Source: Pontibacter pudoricolor
GTDB taxonomy: Bacteria; Bacteroidota; Bacteroidia; Cytophagales; Hymenobacteraceae
Length of the DNA: 64,000 nucleotides
Direction: 5' to 3'
Assembly: GCF_010092985.1 (NCBI RefSeq)
Contig: NZ_CP048106.1
Span: 124,001 to 188,000, forward strand
Shown: positions 9,950-18,907 of the stretch, piece after piece
Position numbering within the stretch: the first letter of the stretch is position 1
Layout of the letters: every line of letters begins with the position of its first letter
Made by a program: the position numbers and the translations under genes
The notes under the pieces: generated by a model
The model's database searches: none
The model's input: the letters and a program-made list of their open reading frames with translations, nothing else
Told to the model about the DNA's origin: nothing

Positions 9950-10144
9950 ATGAATAAGGCACCGAAGTTTATAAAAGTTAAAGAGATGCTGCGTTAAATT
10001 GATACCGTAAAGCACCTGAAAGTTGAGCCCGCGCTGGAAGTGCATAGCTGTAACAGTTGCAGCCAGCATACGACATCAGTTCCTGAAAACGGGTGGGTAG
10101 GAGGACGCTATTCTATAAGCCTTCCGGCCACAAGAACTGTGTAA
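9950..10144 (+). pseudogene. possible remnant of a small cysteine-containing protein with an in-frame stop
   Basis: An ATG at 9950 opens MNKAPKFIKVKEMLR, then a TAA, and the same frame continues with IDTVKHLKVEP, VHSCNSCSQHTTSVP and GWVGGRYSISLPATRTV before a stop at 10142-10144. Sixty-four codons interrupted once, with a CxxC pair, suggests a recently broken gene, but no family is recognised and chance cannot be excluded. The rest of the 9803-10259 gap shows nothing else. Confidence 0.3.
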
Positions 10145-10259
10145 ATGTATCAGAATGGAGAAGTACAAAAACGTACGAAGGCAGCGTTTCCGTTACAATT
10201 CTCTTCCATTATATATCAATATCCTTTTTATTGCGTATAACACCTCATAATCAAAAAAT

Positions 10260-10718
10260 ATGACTATGAAAATTGTATCGAAATTTAGAACTATAGGATT
10301 TGCATTAGCTATTGGTTTATTCACATTTGCCTGTAGCCAGGAAACACAGAATGAAACAAATGCTGAAGTTGATGAAGCACAGACAGAACTTAGCGAAGAG
10401 AATGCGGAAGCAAATGCTGAGCTAAATGAAGCCGGTGCCGAGGCCAACCAGGAATATGATGAATTCTCGGGTTGGGTTAAGACCAACACTGAAAAAGCTG
10501 AAACTGTAACGGCAGATGAGTATCGTGAGATGCGTGCCGAGTATAAGCAGAAAGAAGCTCGATTTGAAAATGAAGCATCCACCTGGGATGATGCAACCCG
10601 CCGTGAGTGGGAAGAAACCAAAGCAGACTGGAACGAGTTTGAAAACAAAGTTCAGAAGCGCTTAGGTAAGATAGACGACATTGATGTTGATGTGAACGTA
10701 AAACGTGATAACAACTAA
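10260..10718 (+). CDS. acidic, helical lipoprotein of unknown function
   Basis: The 152-residue protein begins with a signal peptide (MKIVSKFRTIGFALAIGLFT) that ends at Cys25 in FACSQ, a loose lipobox, so it is probably lipid-anchored in the cell envelope. The mature part is very acidic and repetitive, with runs of EANAELNEAGAEANQEYDE, predicted to form a long helix or coiled coil. A tail of DDIDVDVNVKRDNN follows. No conserved family is recognised. A strong terminator follows 20 bases after the stop, so it is likely transcribed alone. The second ATG at 10266 is an equally possible start. Confidence 0.75.
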   Translation: MTMKIVSKFRTIGFALAIGLFTFACSQETQNETNAEVDEAQTELSEENAEANAELNEAGAEANQEYDEFSGWVKTNTEKAETVTADEYREMRAEYKQKEARFENEASTWDDATRREWEETKADWNEFENKVQKRLGKIDDIDVDVNVKRDNN

Positions 10719-10737
10719 CATTAGTTAGCAACATAGT

Positions 10738-10777
10738 AAAAGCCGCTGCAGCTTATAGTTGCAGTGGCTTTTTGTTT
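10738..10777 (+). terminator. Rho-independent terminator after the lipoprotein gene
   Basis: AAAGCCGCTGC pairs with GCAGTGGCTTT across a loop containing TTATAGTT, followed by TTGTTTT. Confidence 0.8.
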
Positions 10778-10910
10778 TAAGCTGGACATATTATTTATAG
10801 CTATTGCAGAATATAACCTAAGATTATATTGCAGGATTGGTATCAGAAACATTACCTTTGCAAAGATTTATAGAGAGAGGCCCCGTAAAATATTTTTATC
10901 AGGAGCTATC

Positions 10911-10942
10911 TTTGGAAATTACCGGCAAAGCTTTTACCTTTG
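10911..10942 (+). promoter_or_regulatory. promoter of rpsT
   Basis: TTTG at 10911-10914 is followed, after exactly 20 bases, by TACCTTTG at 10935-10942: a full match to the Bacteroidota promoter (-33 TTTG, -7 TAnnTTTG), giving a start about 45 bases before the rpsT ATG. Two more -7-like boxes lie upstream, TATCTTTG at 10907-10914 and TACCTTTG at 10853-10860, so transcription may begin at more than one site, as is common for ribosomal protein genes. Confidence 0.65.
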
Positions 10943-10991
10943 CAAACTCATTACAAGATACGGAACAAAATATTTAACAGTATAAAATAAC

Positions 10992-11249
10992 ATGGCTAAC
11001 CATAAGTCGGCATTAAAGAGAATCAGAGCGAATAACGCTAAACGTCTTCGTAACAGATATCAGGCGAAAACTACTCGTACTTTTATCAAGAAATTGAAAA
11101 ACACGACTGAGCATGCCGAGGCACAAGAGCTGTACAAAACAGTTTCTTCAATGATTGACCGTCTTGCTAAGAAAAACATCATCCACAAAAACAAAGCAGC
11201 TCACAACAAGTCTAAACTGGCTAAGTTTGTGAATACACTGGCAGCTTAA
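10992..11249 (+). CDS. rpsT: 30S ribosomal protein S20
   Basis: S20 binds 16S rRNA early in assembly of the small subunit body. The 85-residue basic protein opens with MANHKSALKRIRANNAKRLR and ends KLAKFVNTLAA, diagnostic for the family. It stands alone between a strong promoter and a terminator, as usual for this gene. Confidence 0.98.
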   Translation: MANHKSALKRIRANNAKRLRNRYQAKTTRTFIKKLKNTTEHAEAQELYKTVSSMIDRLAKKNIIHKNKAAHNKSKLAKFVNTLAA

Positions 11250-11273
11250 TTTTTGTCGGAACTATAGTTTCAG

Positions 11274-11304
11274 GAGCCTTGTGCATGCGCGCAAGGCTTT
11301 TTGT
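11274..11304 (+). terminator. Rho-independent terminator after rpsT
   Basis: AGCCTTGTGC (11275-11284) pairs with GCGCAAGGCT, followed by TTTTTGTG. The remaining gap up to about 11480 contains only several CTATAGTT motifs. Confidence 0.75.
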
Positions 11305-11485
11305 GTTTGTAGCACATTAAAAGATTATAGTTAGAATGGTAAACTATAGTTAATGGAAAGCTTAAAGGCTACAACCTATAGTTGCCTGATCTTAAAACTA
11401 TAGGCTGCAGTAAGGTTATAGTTGTAAAGCTTCGGATTGGTTAGCAGCTAAAAACTCAGGCAACTACTGTAAAAGTAAGGCATAA

Positions 11486-11519
11486 AAAAGCGCCGGCAGG
11501 TATAACCTTACCGGCGCTT
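11486..11519 (-). terminator. Rho-independent terminator after pyk
   Basis: On the minus strand AAGCGCCGGTAAGG pairs with CCTGCCGGCGCTT around TTATA and is followed by TTTTTATG, 25 bases past the pyk stop. Confidence 0.85.
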
Positions 11520-11543
11520 CTGGCTTTATAGTTATGCGTAAAG

Positions 11544-12971
11544 TTAAGCTATGCTCAGCTTAATCATGTTGGTACGCTTCTGCTCATTTATCGGCATACT
11601 GGCTGTGTTGATGAATACATCACCTTTCTCGATATGGCCGCTCTCTAAGAGTGTTTCTTTGATGTCAGCTATCGTGGCATCCGTAGACTCGAACTTGTCG
11701 TAGTAGAAGCCTCTTACACCCCAAACCAGGTTTAAAGTATTTAGCAGTCTGTGGTTCTCCGTAAAAATAAAGATATCCGACTTAGGTCTGTACTTCGCCA
11801 GCTGGAAAGCCGTGTACCCTGACTTGGTCATACCAATAATGGCACGTGCATTTGTATCGCGGGCAAGGTTACAGGCATTGGCTACCAGGCTATCGTTGCA
11901 GAAGTGCGGCGAATGCGGGTTAAGCACATAACTCTTATTAAAGATATCTGCGTGCGTCTCAACTGTTCGGATAGTAAGGGCCATGCTTCGGATAGTCTCA
12001 ATAGGGTAAGCTCCTACAGCAGTCTCAGCGCTCAGCATCAGGCAGTCGGCACCGTCTATCACGGCATTGGCAATATCGTTGGTCTCGGCACGTGTAGGGC
12101 GCGGATTCACGATCATGCTTTCCATCATCTGGGTTGCTATAATAACGGGTCTGGCAGCACGGTTACTTTTCTCTACAACCATTTTCTGGATCATAGGAAC
12201 CTGCTCCATGCCAACTTCCACGCCTAGGTCGCCACGGGCAACCATGATTGCATCGGTTGCTTCAATTATTTCATCAATGTTTTTGATGGCCTCCGGCTTT
12301 TCTATTTTAGCGATAACGCGGGTGTCCTTGCCACGCTCTTCAATAATGCGCTTTATTTCCTGGATATCTTTTACAGATCTCACAAAAGAAAGGGCTACCC
12401 ATTCAACGTCGTTGTCAAGCCCAAAATGCAGGTCGCGTAAATCTTTTTCGGTAAGGGATGGGGCAGATACGCTGGTGTCTGGCAGGTTAATGCCTTTACG
12501 TGGCTTTACTACACCGCCATAAATAACTTCGCAGCGTACTTCCAGGTTGTGGTCGGTATGCAATACTTTAAGCTCCAGTTTTCCATCGTCCAGTAAAATG
12601 GCATCGCCTACTTTTACATCTTTTGCCAGCTGGGTATAGTTGGTTGCCAGGTGGTCTGCTGTGCTTAATGAACCGTCGCAGCGCAGTATAACCTCCTGCC
12701 CCTGCTTTATCTCAACGCCGCCGTTTTCTACTTCCCCGATTCTGATCTTGGGTCCCTGAAGGTCCTGTACCAGGCAGACAGTTGTGTTGAACTGGCGGTT
12801 GATCTCACGCACATGTTTGATCACTTCTAAATGTTCTGAATGCTCTCCGTGTGAAAAGTTCAGCCTGAAAGCATCTACACCTTCTTGCATCAGCGCCAGT
12901 AAGCGTTCAAACGTGTTGGAGGCAGGACCAACGGTTGCAAGTACTTTAGTTTTGTTAAACGTAATATTCAT
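11544..12971 (-). CDS. pyk: pyruvate kinase
   Basis: Pyruvate kinase makes pyruvate and ATP from phosphoenolpyruvate and ADP, the last step of glycolysis. The 475-residue protein has the N-terminal TKVLATVGPASNTFERL, the substrate and metal site around RLNFSHGEHSEHL, the B-domain lid, the active-site signature VIAKIEKPEAIKNIDEII (with the catalytic lysine), ARGDLGVEVG and TQMMESMI, and a C-terminal regulatory domain. It is preceded by a small gene ending just 2 bases upstream, so the two share a transcript and a terminator. Confidence 0.98.
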   Translation of the reverse strand: MNITFNKTKVLATVGPASNTFERLLALMQEGVDAFRLNFSHGEHSEHLEVIKHVREINRQFNTTVCLVQDLQGPKIRIGEVENGGVEIKQGQEVILRCDGSLSTADHLATNYTQLAKDVKVGDAILLDDGKLELKVLHTDHNLEVRCEVIYGGVVKPRKGINLPDTSVSAPSLTEKDLRDLHFGLDNDVEWVALSFVRSVKDIQEIKRIIEERGKDTRVIAKIEKPEAIKNIDEIIEATDAIMVARGDLGVEVGMEQVPMIQKMVVEKSNRAARPVIIATQMMESMIVNPRPTRAETNDIANAVIDGADCLMLSAETAVGAYPIETIRSMALTIRTVETHADIFNKSYVLNPHSPHFCNDSLVANACNLARDTNARAIIGMTKSGYTAFQLAKYRPKSDIFIFTENHRLLNTLNLVWGVRGFYYDKFESTDATIADIKETLLESGHIEKGDVFINTASMPINEQKRTNMIKLSIA

Positions 12972-12973
12972 AT

Positions 12974-13402
12974 TTAAAAAATCAGATTCTCTTTAAACTT
13001 AAGTGATAGTGGATCGAATTGTTTAACATACTCTACTAACGGTATCAGTAGCAGTGTGTTTAACAGGCCTTGTGTGTACCGTTTCGGCATCGACCCCGTT
13101 ATCTGCAGCACATAATCATATTCCTTCATATCTGGCAGGAGGTATGGCTTGCGCAGCGTATTTGTGCCTAAGGCCTTGTTGCGCAACAACCGGATAACAC
13201 TATGGTCGGTTACAAATTCATAGTTAGAGATCAGAAGTTGTTCGCGGCCCGGTAAAGTAAAACATAAATCTTTTTGCCTGGTCAGGCGCATCTCAAAAAG
13301 TTTGTTCAGCCACCACGCCATGGTATAGTCTTTCCCCGACGAAACTAACCCATAGAGGTCAAAATCGTATTCGTATTCATTATCGAGGTAAAAAGTTTTC
13401 AT
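12974..13402 (-). CDS. IPExxxVDY-like small protein upstream of pyk
   Basis: The start at 13402 (MKTFYLDNEYEYDFDLYGLV) was preferred because the acidic strand fits the family's N-terminus; an upstream ATG adds 20 basic residues. The 142-residue cytosolic protein has no signal peptide or known catalytic motif. Its place, between acpP (divergent) and pyk, 2 bases from the pyk start, and the general sequence (SGKDYTMAWWLNKLFEMRL; FDPLSLKFKENLIF end) match a Bacteroidota family of unknown function named IPExxxVDY that I know in this context; the motif itself is not intact here. The function is unknown. Confidence 0.65.
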   Translation of the reverse strand: MKTFYLDNEYEYDFDLYGLVSSGKDYTMAWWLNKLFEMRLTRQKDLCFTLPGREQLLISNYEFVTDHSVIRLLRNKALGTNTLRKPYLLPDMKEYDYVLQITGSMPKRYTQGLLNTLLLIPLVEYVKQFDPLSLKFKENLIF

Positions 13403-13555
13403 GTATTTACTTTGGCGCCTCAATTTAAGAACGAACTTTGTAAATCGGCAGTCAGACGTCAAATCTTTTGAAATAACACGAATAGAGTAATTTTTTTTGA
13501 CATTGTCTGTCTATTTATATTTCTTTGCACAGTGTTTTAATAAACTATAAGAAAA

Positions 13556-13792
13556 ATGTCAGAAATCGCAGAAAAAGTAAAAGCTATCATCATTGATAAG
13601 CTTGGCGTGGAAGAGTCAGAGGTTACTCCTGAGGCTAGCTTCACAAATGACCTTGGCGCAGATTCATTGGATACAGTAGAACTTATCATGGAATTCGAGA
13701 AAGAGTTCAACGTATCTATTCCAGATGATCAGGCTGAAAACATTGCCACTGTAGGTCAGGCTGTAAGCTACCTGGAAGAGCACGCTAAATAA
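13556..13792 (+). CDS. acpP: acyl carrier protein
   Basis: AcpP carries growing fatty acyl chains on a phosphopantetheine arm. The 78-residue acidic protein has the attachment site [18 protein letters not shown] with Ser37. It heads the acpP-fabF-rnc cluster found across many bacteria. A weak promoter candidate (TTTG at 13496, TTTCTTTG at 13520) lies upstream in the gap shared with the divergent pyk operon. Confidence 0.98.
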   Translation: MSEIAEKVKAIIIDKLGVEESEVTPEASFTNDLGADSLDTVELIMEFEKEFNVSIPDDQAENIATVGQAVSYLEEHAK

Positions 13793-13848
13793 TACCTTCT
13801 GTTTTTATTATAAGATTTTTTCTACTATCTATCCTCTGGTAACAGCTT

Positions 13849-15102
13849 ATGGAGCTTAAGAGAGTTGTAGTTACTGGGCTAGGCGCACTCACGCCACTTG
13901 GTAATACTGTCGCAGAATACTGGGATGGCCTTACTAATGGCGTGAGTGGAGCTGCGCCTATCACACGCTTCGACGCGAGTAAGTTTAAAACACAGTTCGC
14001 CTGTGAAATAAAGGGATACGATCCTGAAAAATACTTTGATCGTAAGGAAGCCCGCAAAATGGACTTGTTTACGCAGTTTGCGCTTGTAGTAGCCGAAGAG
14101 GCTGTACAAGACGCAAACCTAACAGAAGGCAACTACGATCCTGACAGGGTTGGTGTGATATGGGGTTCCGGAATTGGCGGTCTGCGCACGTTCCAGGAAG
14201 AATGCGTGAACTTCGCCCACGGCGATGGCACTCCGCGTTTTAACCCGTTCTTCATACCAAAAATGATCGCTGACATCAGCGCAGGACAAATTTCTATAAA
14301 GTACGGCTTCCGTGGGCCAAACTTTGTTACTGTATCAGCCTGTGCTTCTGCTACCAACGCTATTCTTGATGCTTTCAACTATATCCGTCTGGGTATTGCT
14401 GATATAATTGTATCAGGTGGTTCGGAAGCAGCGGTTACAGAAGCTGGAATAGGTGGTTTTAATGCCCTGAAAGCCCTTTCAGAGCGCAACGATTCCCCTG
14501 AAACTGCATCCCGCCCGTTTGATAAGGACCGTGACGGATTTGTGCTTGGCGAAGGCGCCGGCGCACTTATACTGGAAGAGTATGAGCACGCTAAAGCCCG
14601 CGGAGCAAAGATTTATGCGGAAATATTAGGTGGTGGTATGTCTGCGGATGCTTACCACATTACAGCACCACACCCGGAAGGGCTTGGCGCACTTAATGTA
14701 ATGAAGAATGCATTACGCGATGCACACATCAAACCTGAAGAGGTAGACTACATCAACGTACATGGTACTTCTACACCGCTTGGCGACGTTAGCGAAGCCA
14801 AAGCAATAGAGACTGTGTTCGGGGAGCATGCCTACAAGCTGAACATCAGCTCTACCAAATCCATGACGGGCCACTTACTGGGTGCAGCCGGAGCTATAGA
14901 GGCCATTGCTTCTATTCTGGCCATCAAAAATGGCGTGGTTCCGCCAACCATCAACCACTTTACAGACGATGAAAGCTTTAATCCGAAGTTGAACTTTACG
15001 TTTAACAAGGCACAGAAGCGCGAGGTAAAAGTAGCGTTGAGCAATACATTTGGATTTGGTGGTCATAACACATCTGTAATTTTCAGAGAACTGAAAGATT
15101 AG
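13849..15102 (+). CDS. fabF: 3-oxoacyl-[acyl-carrier-protein] synthase II
   Basis: FabF condenses malonyl-ACP with acyl-ACP in fatty acid elongation. The 417-residue protein shows the thiolase-fold active site: Cys165 in VSACASATNAI, the first histidine in NVHGTSTPLGD and the second in SMTGHLLGAAGA, plus a C-terminal FGFGGHNTS loop. It follows acpP by 56 bases and its stop TAG overlaps the GTG start of rnc. Confidence 0.97.
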   Translation: MELKRVVVTGLGALTPLGNTVAEYWDGLTNGVSGAAPITRFDASKFKTQFACEIKGYDPEKYFDRKEARKMDLFTQFALVVAEEAVQDANLTEGNYDPDRVGVIWGSGIGGLRTFQEECVNFAHGDGTPRFNPFFIPKMIADISAGQISIKYGFRGPNFVTVSACASATNAILDAFNYIRLGIADIIVSGGSEAAVTEAGIGGFNALKALSERNDSPETASRPFDKDRDGFVLGEGAGALILEEYEHAKARGAKIYAEILGGGMSADAYHITAPHPEGLGALNVMKNALRDAHIKPEEVDYINVHGTSTPLGDVSEAKAIETVFGEHAYKLNISSTKSMTGHLLGAAGAIEAIASILAIKNGVVPPTINHFTDDESFNPKLNFTFNKAQKREVKVALSNTFGFGGHNTSVIFRELKD

Positions 15103-15836
15103 TGTTTGGACCTATTAAACCGGTTAGGCGCTTCTACCAGAGAGTTTTTACCAAAGACAGAGAGCTAGTACGCGCCATTGCCGGTATTATTGGAAATACA
15201 CCCGATAATATCAGGCTGTATAAACTTGCCCTTACTCATACGTCGTTTGCACGGCAGGCTGCCAGCAGCAAGCACGACACAAACGAACGACTGGAGTTTT
15301 TGGGAGATGCCGTATTAGGTGCTGTAGTTGCCGAGCTGCTTTTCAGGAAGTTTCCGTACGAAGACGAAGGTTTTCTGACGGAGATACGCTCGCGCATAGT
15401 TAACCGCGAGTCGCTGAACCATATTGCCTTAAAGATTGGCCTTAACCTGCTTGTAAAAGTAGAGGCGGGGTCTAACAGGCACAAATCAGTGAACGGTAAT
15501 GCCCTGGAGGCGCTTGTAGGTGCCATTTACCTGGATAAAGGGTATAACATGACGCGGCAGTTCATTTTGGGCAAACTCATAAAGCCACACATTGACCTGC
15601 ACCAGCTTGTAAACACTACAGCTAACTTTAAAAGTAAACTGATCGAATGGGCGCAAAGCCAGAACATGGAGATCCGTTTCGAGAACATCAAGAAAAAGCA
15701 GCAGGGTAACACTACAGAATTTACAACCGAAGTATATATCGGCGACAAACCCGTTGCCACTGGTATAGGCCTATCCAAAAAGAAAGCCGATCAGGCAGCA
15801 GCTGAAAAATCGCTGGAGCTGCTCAAGATCAATTAA
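15102..15836 (+). CDS. rnc: ribonuclease III
   Basis: RNase III cleaves double-stranded RNA in rRNA and mRNA processing. A GTG at 15102, overlapping the fabF stop, starts a 244-residue protein. The catalytic signature NERLEFLGDAVLGAVVAELL is at residues 61-80, a second acidic motif ALEALVGAIYLDKG follows, and a dsRNA-binding domain ends the protein (about 172-244, with KKKADQAAAEKSLELL). Confidence 0.96.
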   Translation: MFGPIKPVRRFYQRVFTKDRELVRAIAGIIGNTPDNIRLYKLALTHTSFARQAASSKHDTNERLEFLGDAVLGAVVAELLFRKFPYEDEGFLTEIRSRIVNRESLNHIALKIGLNLLVKVEAGSNRHKSVNGNALEALVGAIYLDKGYNMTRQFILGKLIKPHIDLHQLVNTTANFKSKLIEWAQSQNMEIRFENIKKKQQGNTTEFTTEVYIGDKPVATGIGLSKKKADQAAAEKSLELLKIN

Positions 15837-16077
15837 TTATTCTATTACTACATTGTTGGTTTAGCTAAACTATAGTTTGGCTAATCTGCCTGTCTTTCTA
15901 TTTCCTTTTTCTTACTCTTCCAGGGTATCCTAAGTAGCTTGCAAACCTGAATCTGTGAGTAACTATAGTGCTTGGTTAAACTATGGGTTCGGCAATTTAT
16001 CTGTCCTGTAAATTGGCAATATAGCATTTCAGCAATAAAACTTAACTTGCCCTTTCATACTTGCGTTATATACCACT

Positions 16078-17964
16078 ATGAAAGACACCCGACTCACGCT
16101 GGCAGGCGCTGCACTCAACCAGACTCCCCTGGACTGGGACAACAACCTGCAGAATATTAAAGACGCCATTACCGAGGCAATAACCCACAACGTTGATATT
16201 TTACTGCTACCTGAACTCTGTATTACCGGTTACGGATGCGAAGACCTTTTTCTGAGCCCATGGCTTGGTGAAGAAGCTTTTCAGAAACTATTACTGGTAA
16301 AAGACTGGTGCACTGACATTACCGTGTGTGTTGGTGTGCATGTCTGGATCGGGACGCAGGTTTACAACACCGCTTGTGTCATCAAAAACCAGGAAATTAT
16401 AGGCTTTACGGCCAAGCAGTTTCTGGCTAAGGATGGCATACACTATGAGCCGCGCTGGTTTACAGAGTGGCCAGCCAACCAGGTAGGGGAGTTTGAGCTG
16501 TTCGGTCAGAAATATAAAATCGGCGACCTTATCTATGAAGAGCAGGGAGTTAAATATGCCTTCGAGATTTGTGAAGATGCCTGGAGACCGAACCGCCCGG
16601 CTGAGCGCCATATGGCTAAAGGAGTACAGCTTATTCTTAACCCTAGCGCAAGTCATTTTGCCCTGAGTAAAACCGACCTTCGTTATAGGTTGGTGGTAGA
16701 GGCATCTAAAAAGTACCAGTGTACTTATTTATATGCCAATTTGCTGGGCAACGAAGCCGGTAAAGTAATCTACGATGGTGAAGTACTGATAGCGCAGAAC
16801 GGCCACCTGCTAAAACGTAACGAGCTGCTTTGCTTTAAAAACGTGGATATGGAAGTGGCTGAGGTCTGTTTTGGCGATAACCCAACTATAGCCGAAACTA
16901 TAACTTACCTGCCACCTATTGATGAGAACAAGGAAGTGATGGCAGCCCTAAGCCTCGGCTTGTTTGACTATATGCGCAAAAGCCATAGCCGTGGGTTTGT
17001 ATTATCGCTGAGCGGCGGTGCAGACTCGTCGTTATGTGCGGTGGCGGTGGCCGAGATGGTTCGGCGCGGAATAGAGAGTTTGGGGGCGTTAGCTTTTGTA
17101 GCTAAAACGCAACTGTTCCCACTTAAAGATGTGGCCTATTTTGATACGCTTTCTGAAAAACAAGTCGGGCCTGAATTAGTGGGGCGTTTATTGACCTGTG
17201 CTTACCAGGGAACTGTCAATTCGTCGGATGATACTTACAACTCAGCAAAAGAACTGGCTGCAAGTATAGGTGCCGTTTTTTATAGCTGGACGATTGATGA
17301 GCAAGTAAAAGGCTATACCTCGATAATTGAGGGTGCCCTGGACAGACCGCTCACCTGGGCTGAAGATGACGTAACACTGCAAAATATACAGGCCCGTGTT
17401 CGTGCTCCGTCTATCTGGATGCTGGCTAACATAAAAGGAGCACTGTTACTGGCAACCTCTAACCGTAGCGAGGCGGCTGTGGGTTATGCTACGATGGATG
17501 GCGACACGGCAGGCAGTATTTCCCCGATTGCAGGGATAGATAAAGCGTTTATCAGGCAGTTATTGGTGTGGTGTCAGACAGATCTGGGCTACGAAGGCTT
17601 GCAATATGTAAATAACCTGCAGCCTTCTGCAGAATTGCGTCCGGCTAAAGAGGCACAGACTGATGAAAAGGATCTGATGCCTTACAATGTACTAAACCAG
17701 ATTGAGCGACTCGCTTTCTACGATCGTTTTGCTCCGCAGGAAGTTTATGATAAACTCTTGGAATCTGGTGTGGCAGACGGTGAAACTATAAAAGGGTGGC
17801 TTACCAAGTTCTATAGTTTATGGAGCCGTAACCAATGGAAGCGCGAACGTTATGCTCCTGCTTTCCACCTCGATGACTATAGTCTGGACCCACGGAGCTG
17901 GCTTCGTTTCCCGATACTCAGTGGTGGTTTCAGGGAAGAATTAAAGCAGCTTGGACAGGAATAG
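16078..17964 (+). CDS. nadE: glutamine-dependent NAD+ synthase
   Basis: NadE amidates nicotinic acid adenine dinucleotide to NAD+ using glutamine and ATP. The 628-residue protein has an N-terminal nitrilase-type glutaminase with the triad Glu46 (LLPELCITGYG), a lysine in TAKQFLAKDG (Lys113) and Cys165 (FEICEDAW). The synthetase domain has the ATP pyrophosphatase loop LSLSGGADSSLCAV near residue 312 and later LATSNRSEAAVGYATMDGD. It is preceded by 240 bases with no gene but several CTATAGT motifs, and followed by a strong terminator. Confidence 0.97.
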   Translation: MKDTRLTLAGAALNQTPLDWDNNLQNIKDAITEAITHNVDILLLPELCITGYGCEDLFLSPWLGEEAFQKLLLVKDWCTDITVCVGVHVWIGTQVYNTACVIKNQEIIGFTAKQFLAKDGIHYEPRWFTEWPANQVGEFELFGQKYKIGDLIYEEQGVKYAFEICEDAWRPNRPAERHMAKGVQLILNPSASHFALSKTDLRYRLVVEASKKYQCTYLYANLLGNEAGKVIYDGEVLIAQNGHLLKRNELLCFKNVDMEVAEVCFGDNPTIAETITYLPPIDENKEVMAALSLGLFDYMRKSHSRGFVLSLSGGADSSLCAVAVAEMVRRGIESLGALAFVAKTQLFPLKDVAYFDTLSEKQVGPELVGRLLTCAYQGTVNSSDDTYNSAKELAASIGAVFYSWTIDEQVKGYTSIIEGALDRPLTWAEDDVTLQNIQARVRAPSIWMLANIKGALLLATSNRSEAAVGYATMDGDTAGSISPIAGIDKAFIRQLLVWCQTDLGYEGLQYVNNLQPSAELRPAKEAQTDEKDLMPYNVLNQIERLAFYDRFAPQEVYDKLLESGVADGETIKGWLTKFYSLWSRNQWKRERYAPAFHLDDYSLDPRSWLRFPILSGGFREELKQLGQE

Positions 17965-17972
17965 ATTAATAA

Positions 17973-18005
17973 CAAAAAAGGCTTTTTTACAGGAGCCTTT
18001 TTTGT
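17973..18005 (+). terminator. Rho-independent terminator after nadE
   Basis: AAAAAAGGCT pairs with AGCCTTTTTT around TTTTTACAGG, 10 bases after the stop. Confidence 0.85.
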
Positions 18006-18119
18006 TTGCGTTGTGAGCCAGGTAACTGGTATTCTTTCTTCTGGATTACTTTATCACGTCTCTCTTCTAAAAACAGGAGAGGGGTTTCGCACTGATACTG
18101 CTCATCGATAGTATTATAG

Positions 18120-18860
18120 TCTCATTCTGGCGCAGGTCTCCGGACTTATGATGGTGTGGAGTTTCCTGACTCAACTGGCCCGGCAGGGGCAGGCATTGTC
18201 TGAACCGGGATTAAGTGAGATTTAAGGGATTTCTGGGATAAAGGTTATTGCTATAGTTGGAGGCTATAGTTTTATAGTTATGGTTTTACCCCTTCCCAGC
18301 TTTCCCCTTTAAAAGAGGGCCCCTACCCCCAAAACAGGGGAAGGAGCTTTTGGCCTTTGCTATAGATGGAGTTATAGTTCTATAGTTGGCGTTTTAACCC
18401 ACCCCTGCCCCTCCCAAGAGGGGAATTTCGGCTATAGTTATAGTTTGAGTTATAGTTCTATGGTTTCATTCTGTTGAGCGGACAGGTCGCGACCTGTCCC
18501 TACGGAAATACAGCCACGGTAAAGCGATGCAACTATAGCCTTTCAAACTATAGTTAAAGCAGTTACTATCGAGCTGATCACAGTCTTTGGGTTGAGCGCC
18601 TTTGCTTTGTTGCGGTGCCGCAAGGCAACCCGAGCAGCGCGAGGGTAGCAAGAAAGCAGCAGCGCGATGCCCGAAGACGGGGCCTCCCGGCCGTGAGGGC
18701 ACCAAAGCTAAATTGAAAAAGTAGGCTAGTAAAGCTCCCAGGATTAAAAGTAGCTATAAAGGAAAAGGCTTGGTTCGTGTTGTAGAAAATCAAACTATAG
18801 CACTCAGATTTCTCACGCTGTTCGAAATGACAAAAGAGAAACTATAGGTCAATTAAGATT
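18120..18860 (+). repeat. composite hairpin-module repeat, copy 2
   Basis: Same module order as copy 1, with an extra leader at 18127-18235 that carries TGTCTGAACCGGGATTAAGT and is matched, inverted, in copy 5. It continues with the CCTTCCCAGCTTTCCCC module (about 18290-18350), a CCCTCCCAAGAGGG hairpin (about 18405-18425), the perfect 20-base palindrome GGACAGGTCGCGACCTGTCC at 18480-18499 and the core block at 18559-18708. It lies between the convergent nadE and Ppx/GppA genes. Confidence 0.85.
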
Positions 18861-18907
18861 TCTCGGCTAACGCTCAAGGTGAAAAAAGCGAAAACCAAAC
18901 TATAACC

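Noticed and set aside
10764-10985. 73-codon frame upstream of rpsT
   Set aside because: It overlaps the rpsT promoter boxes and has an unusual composition.
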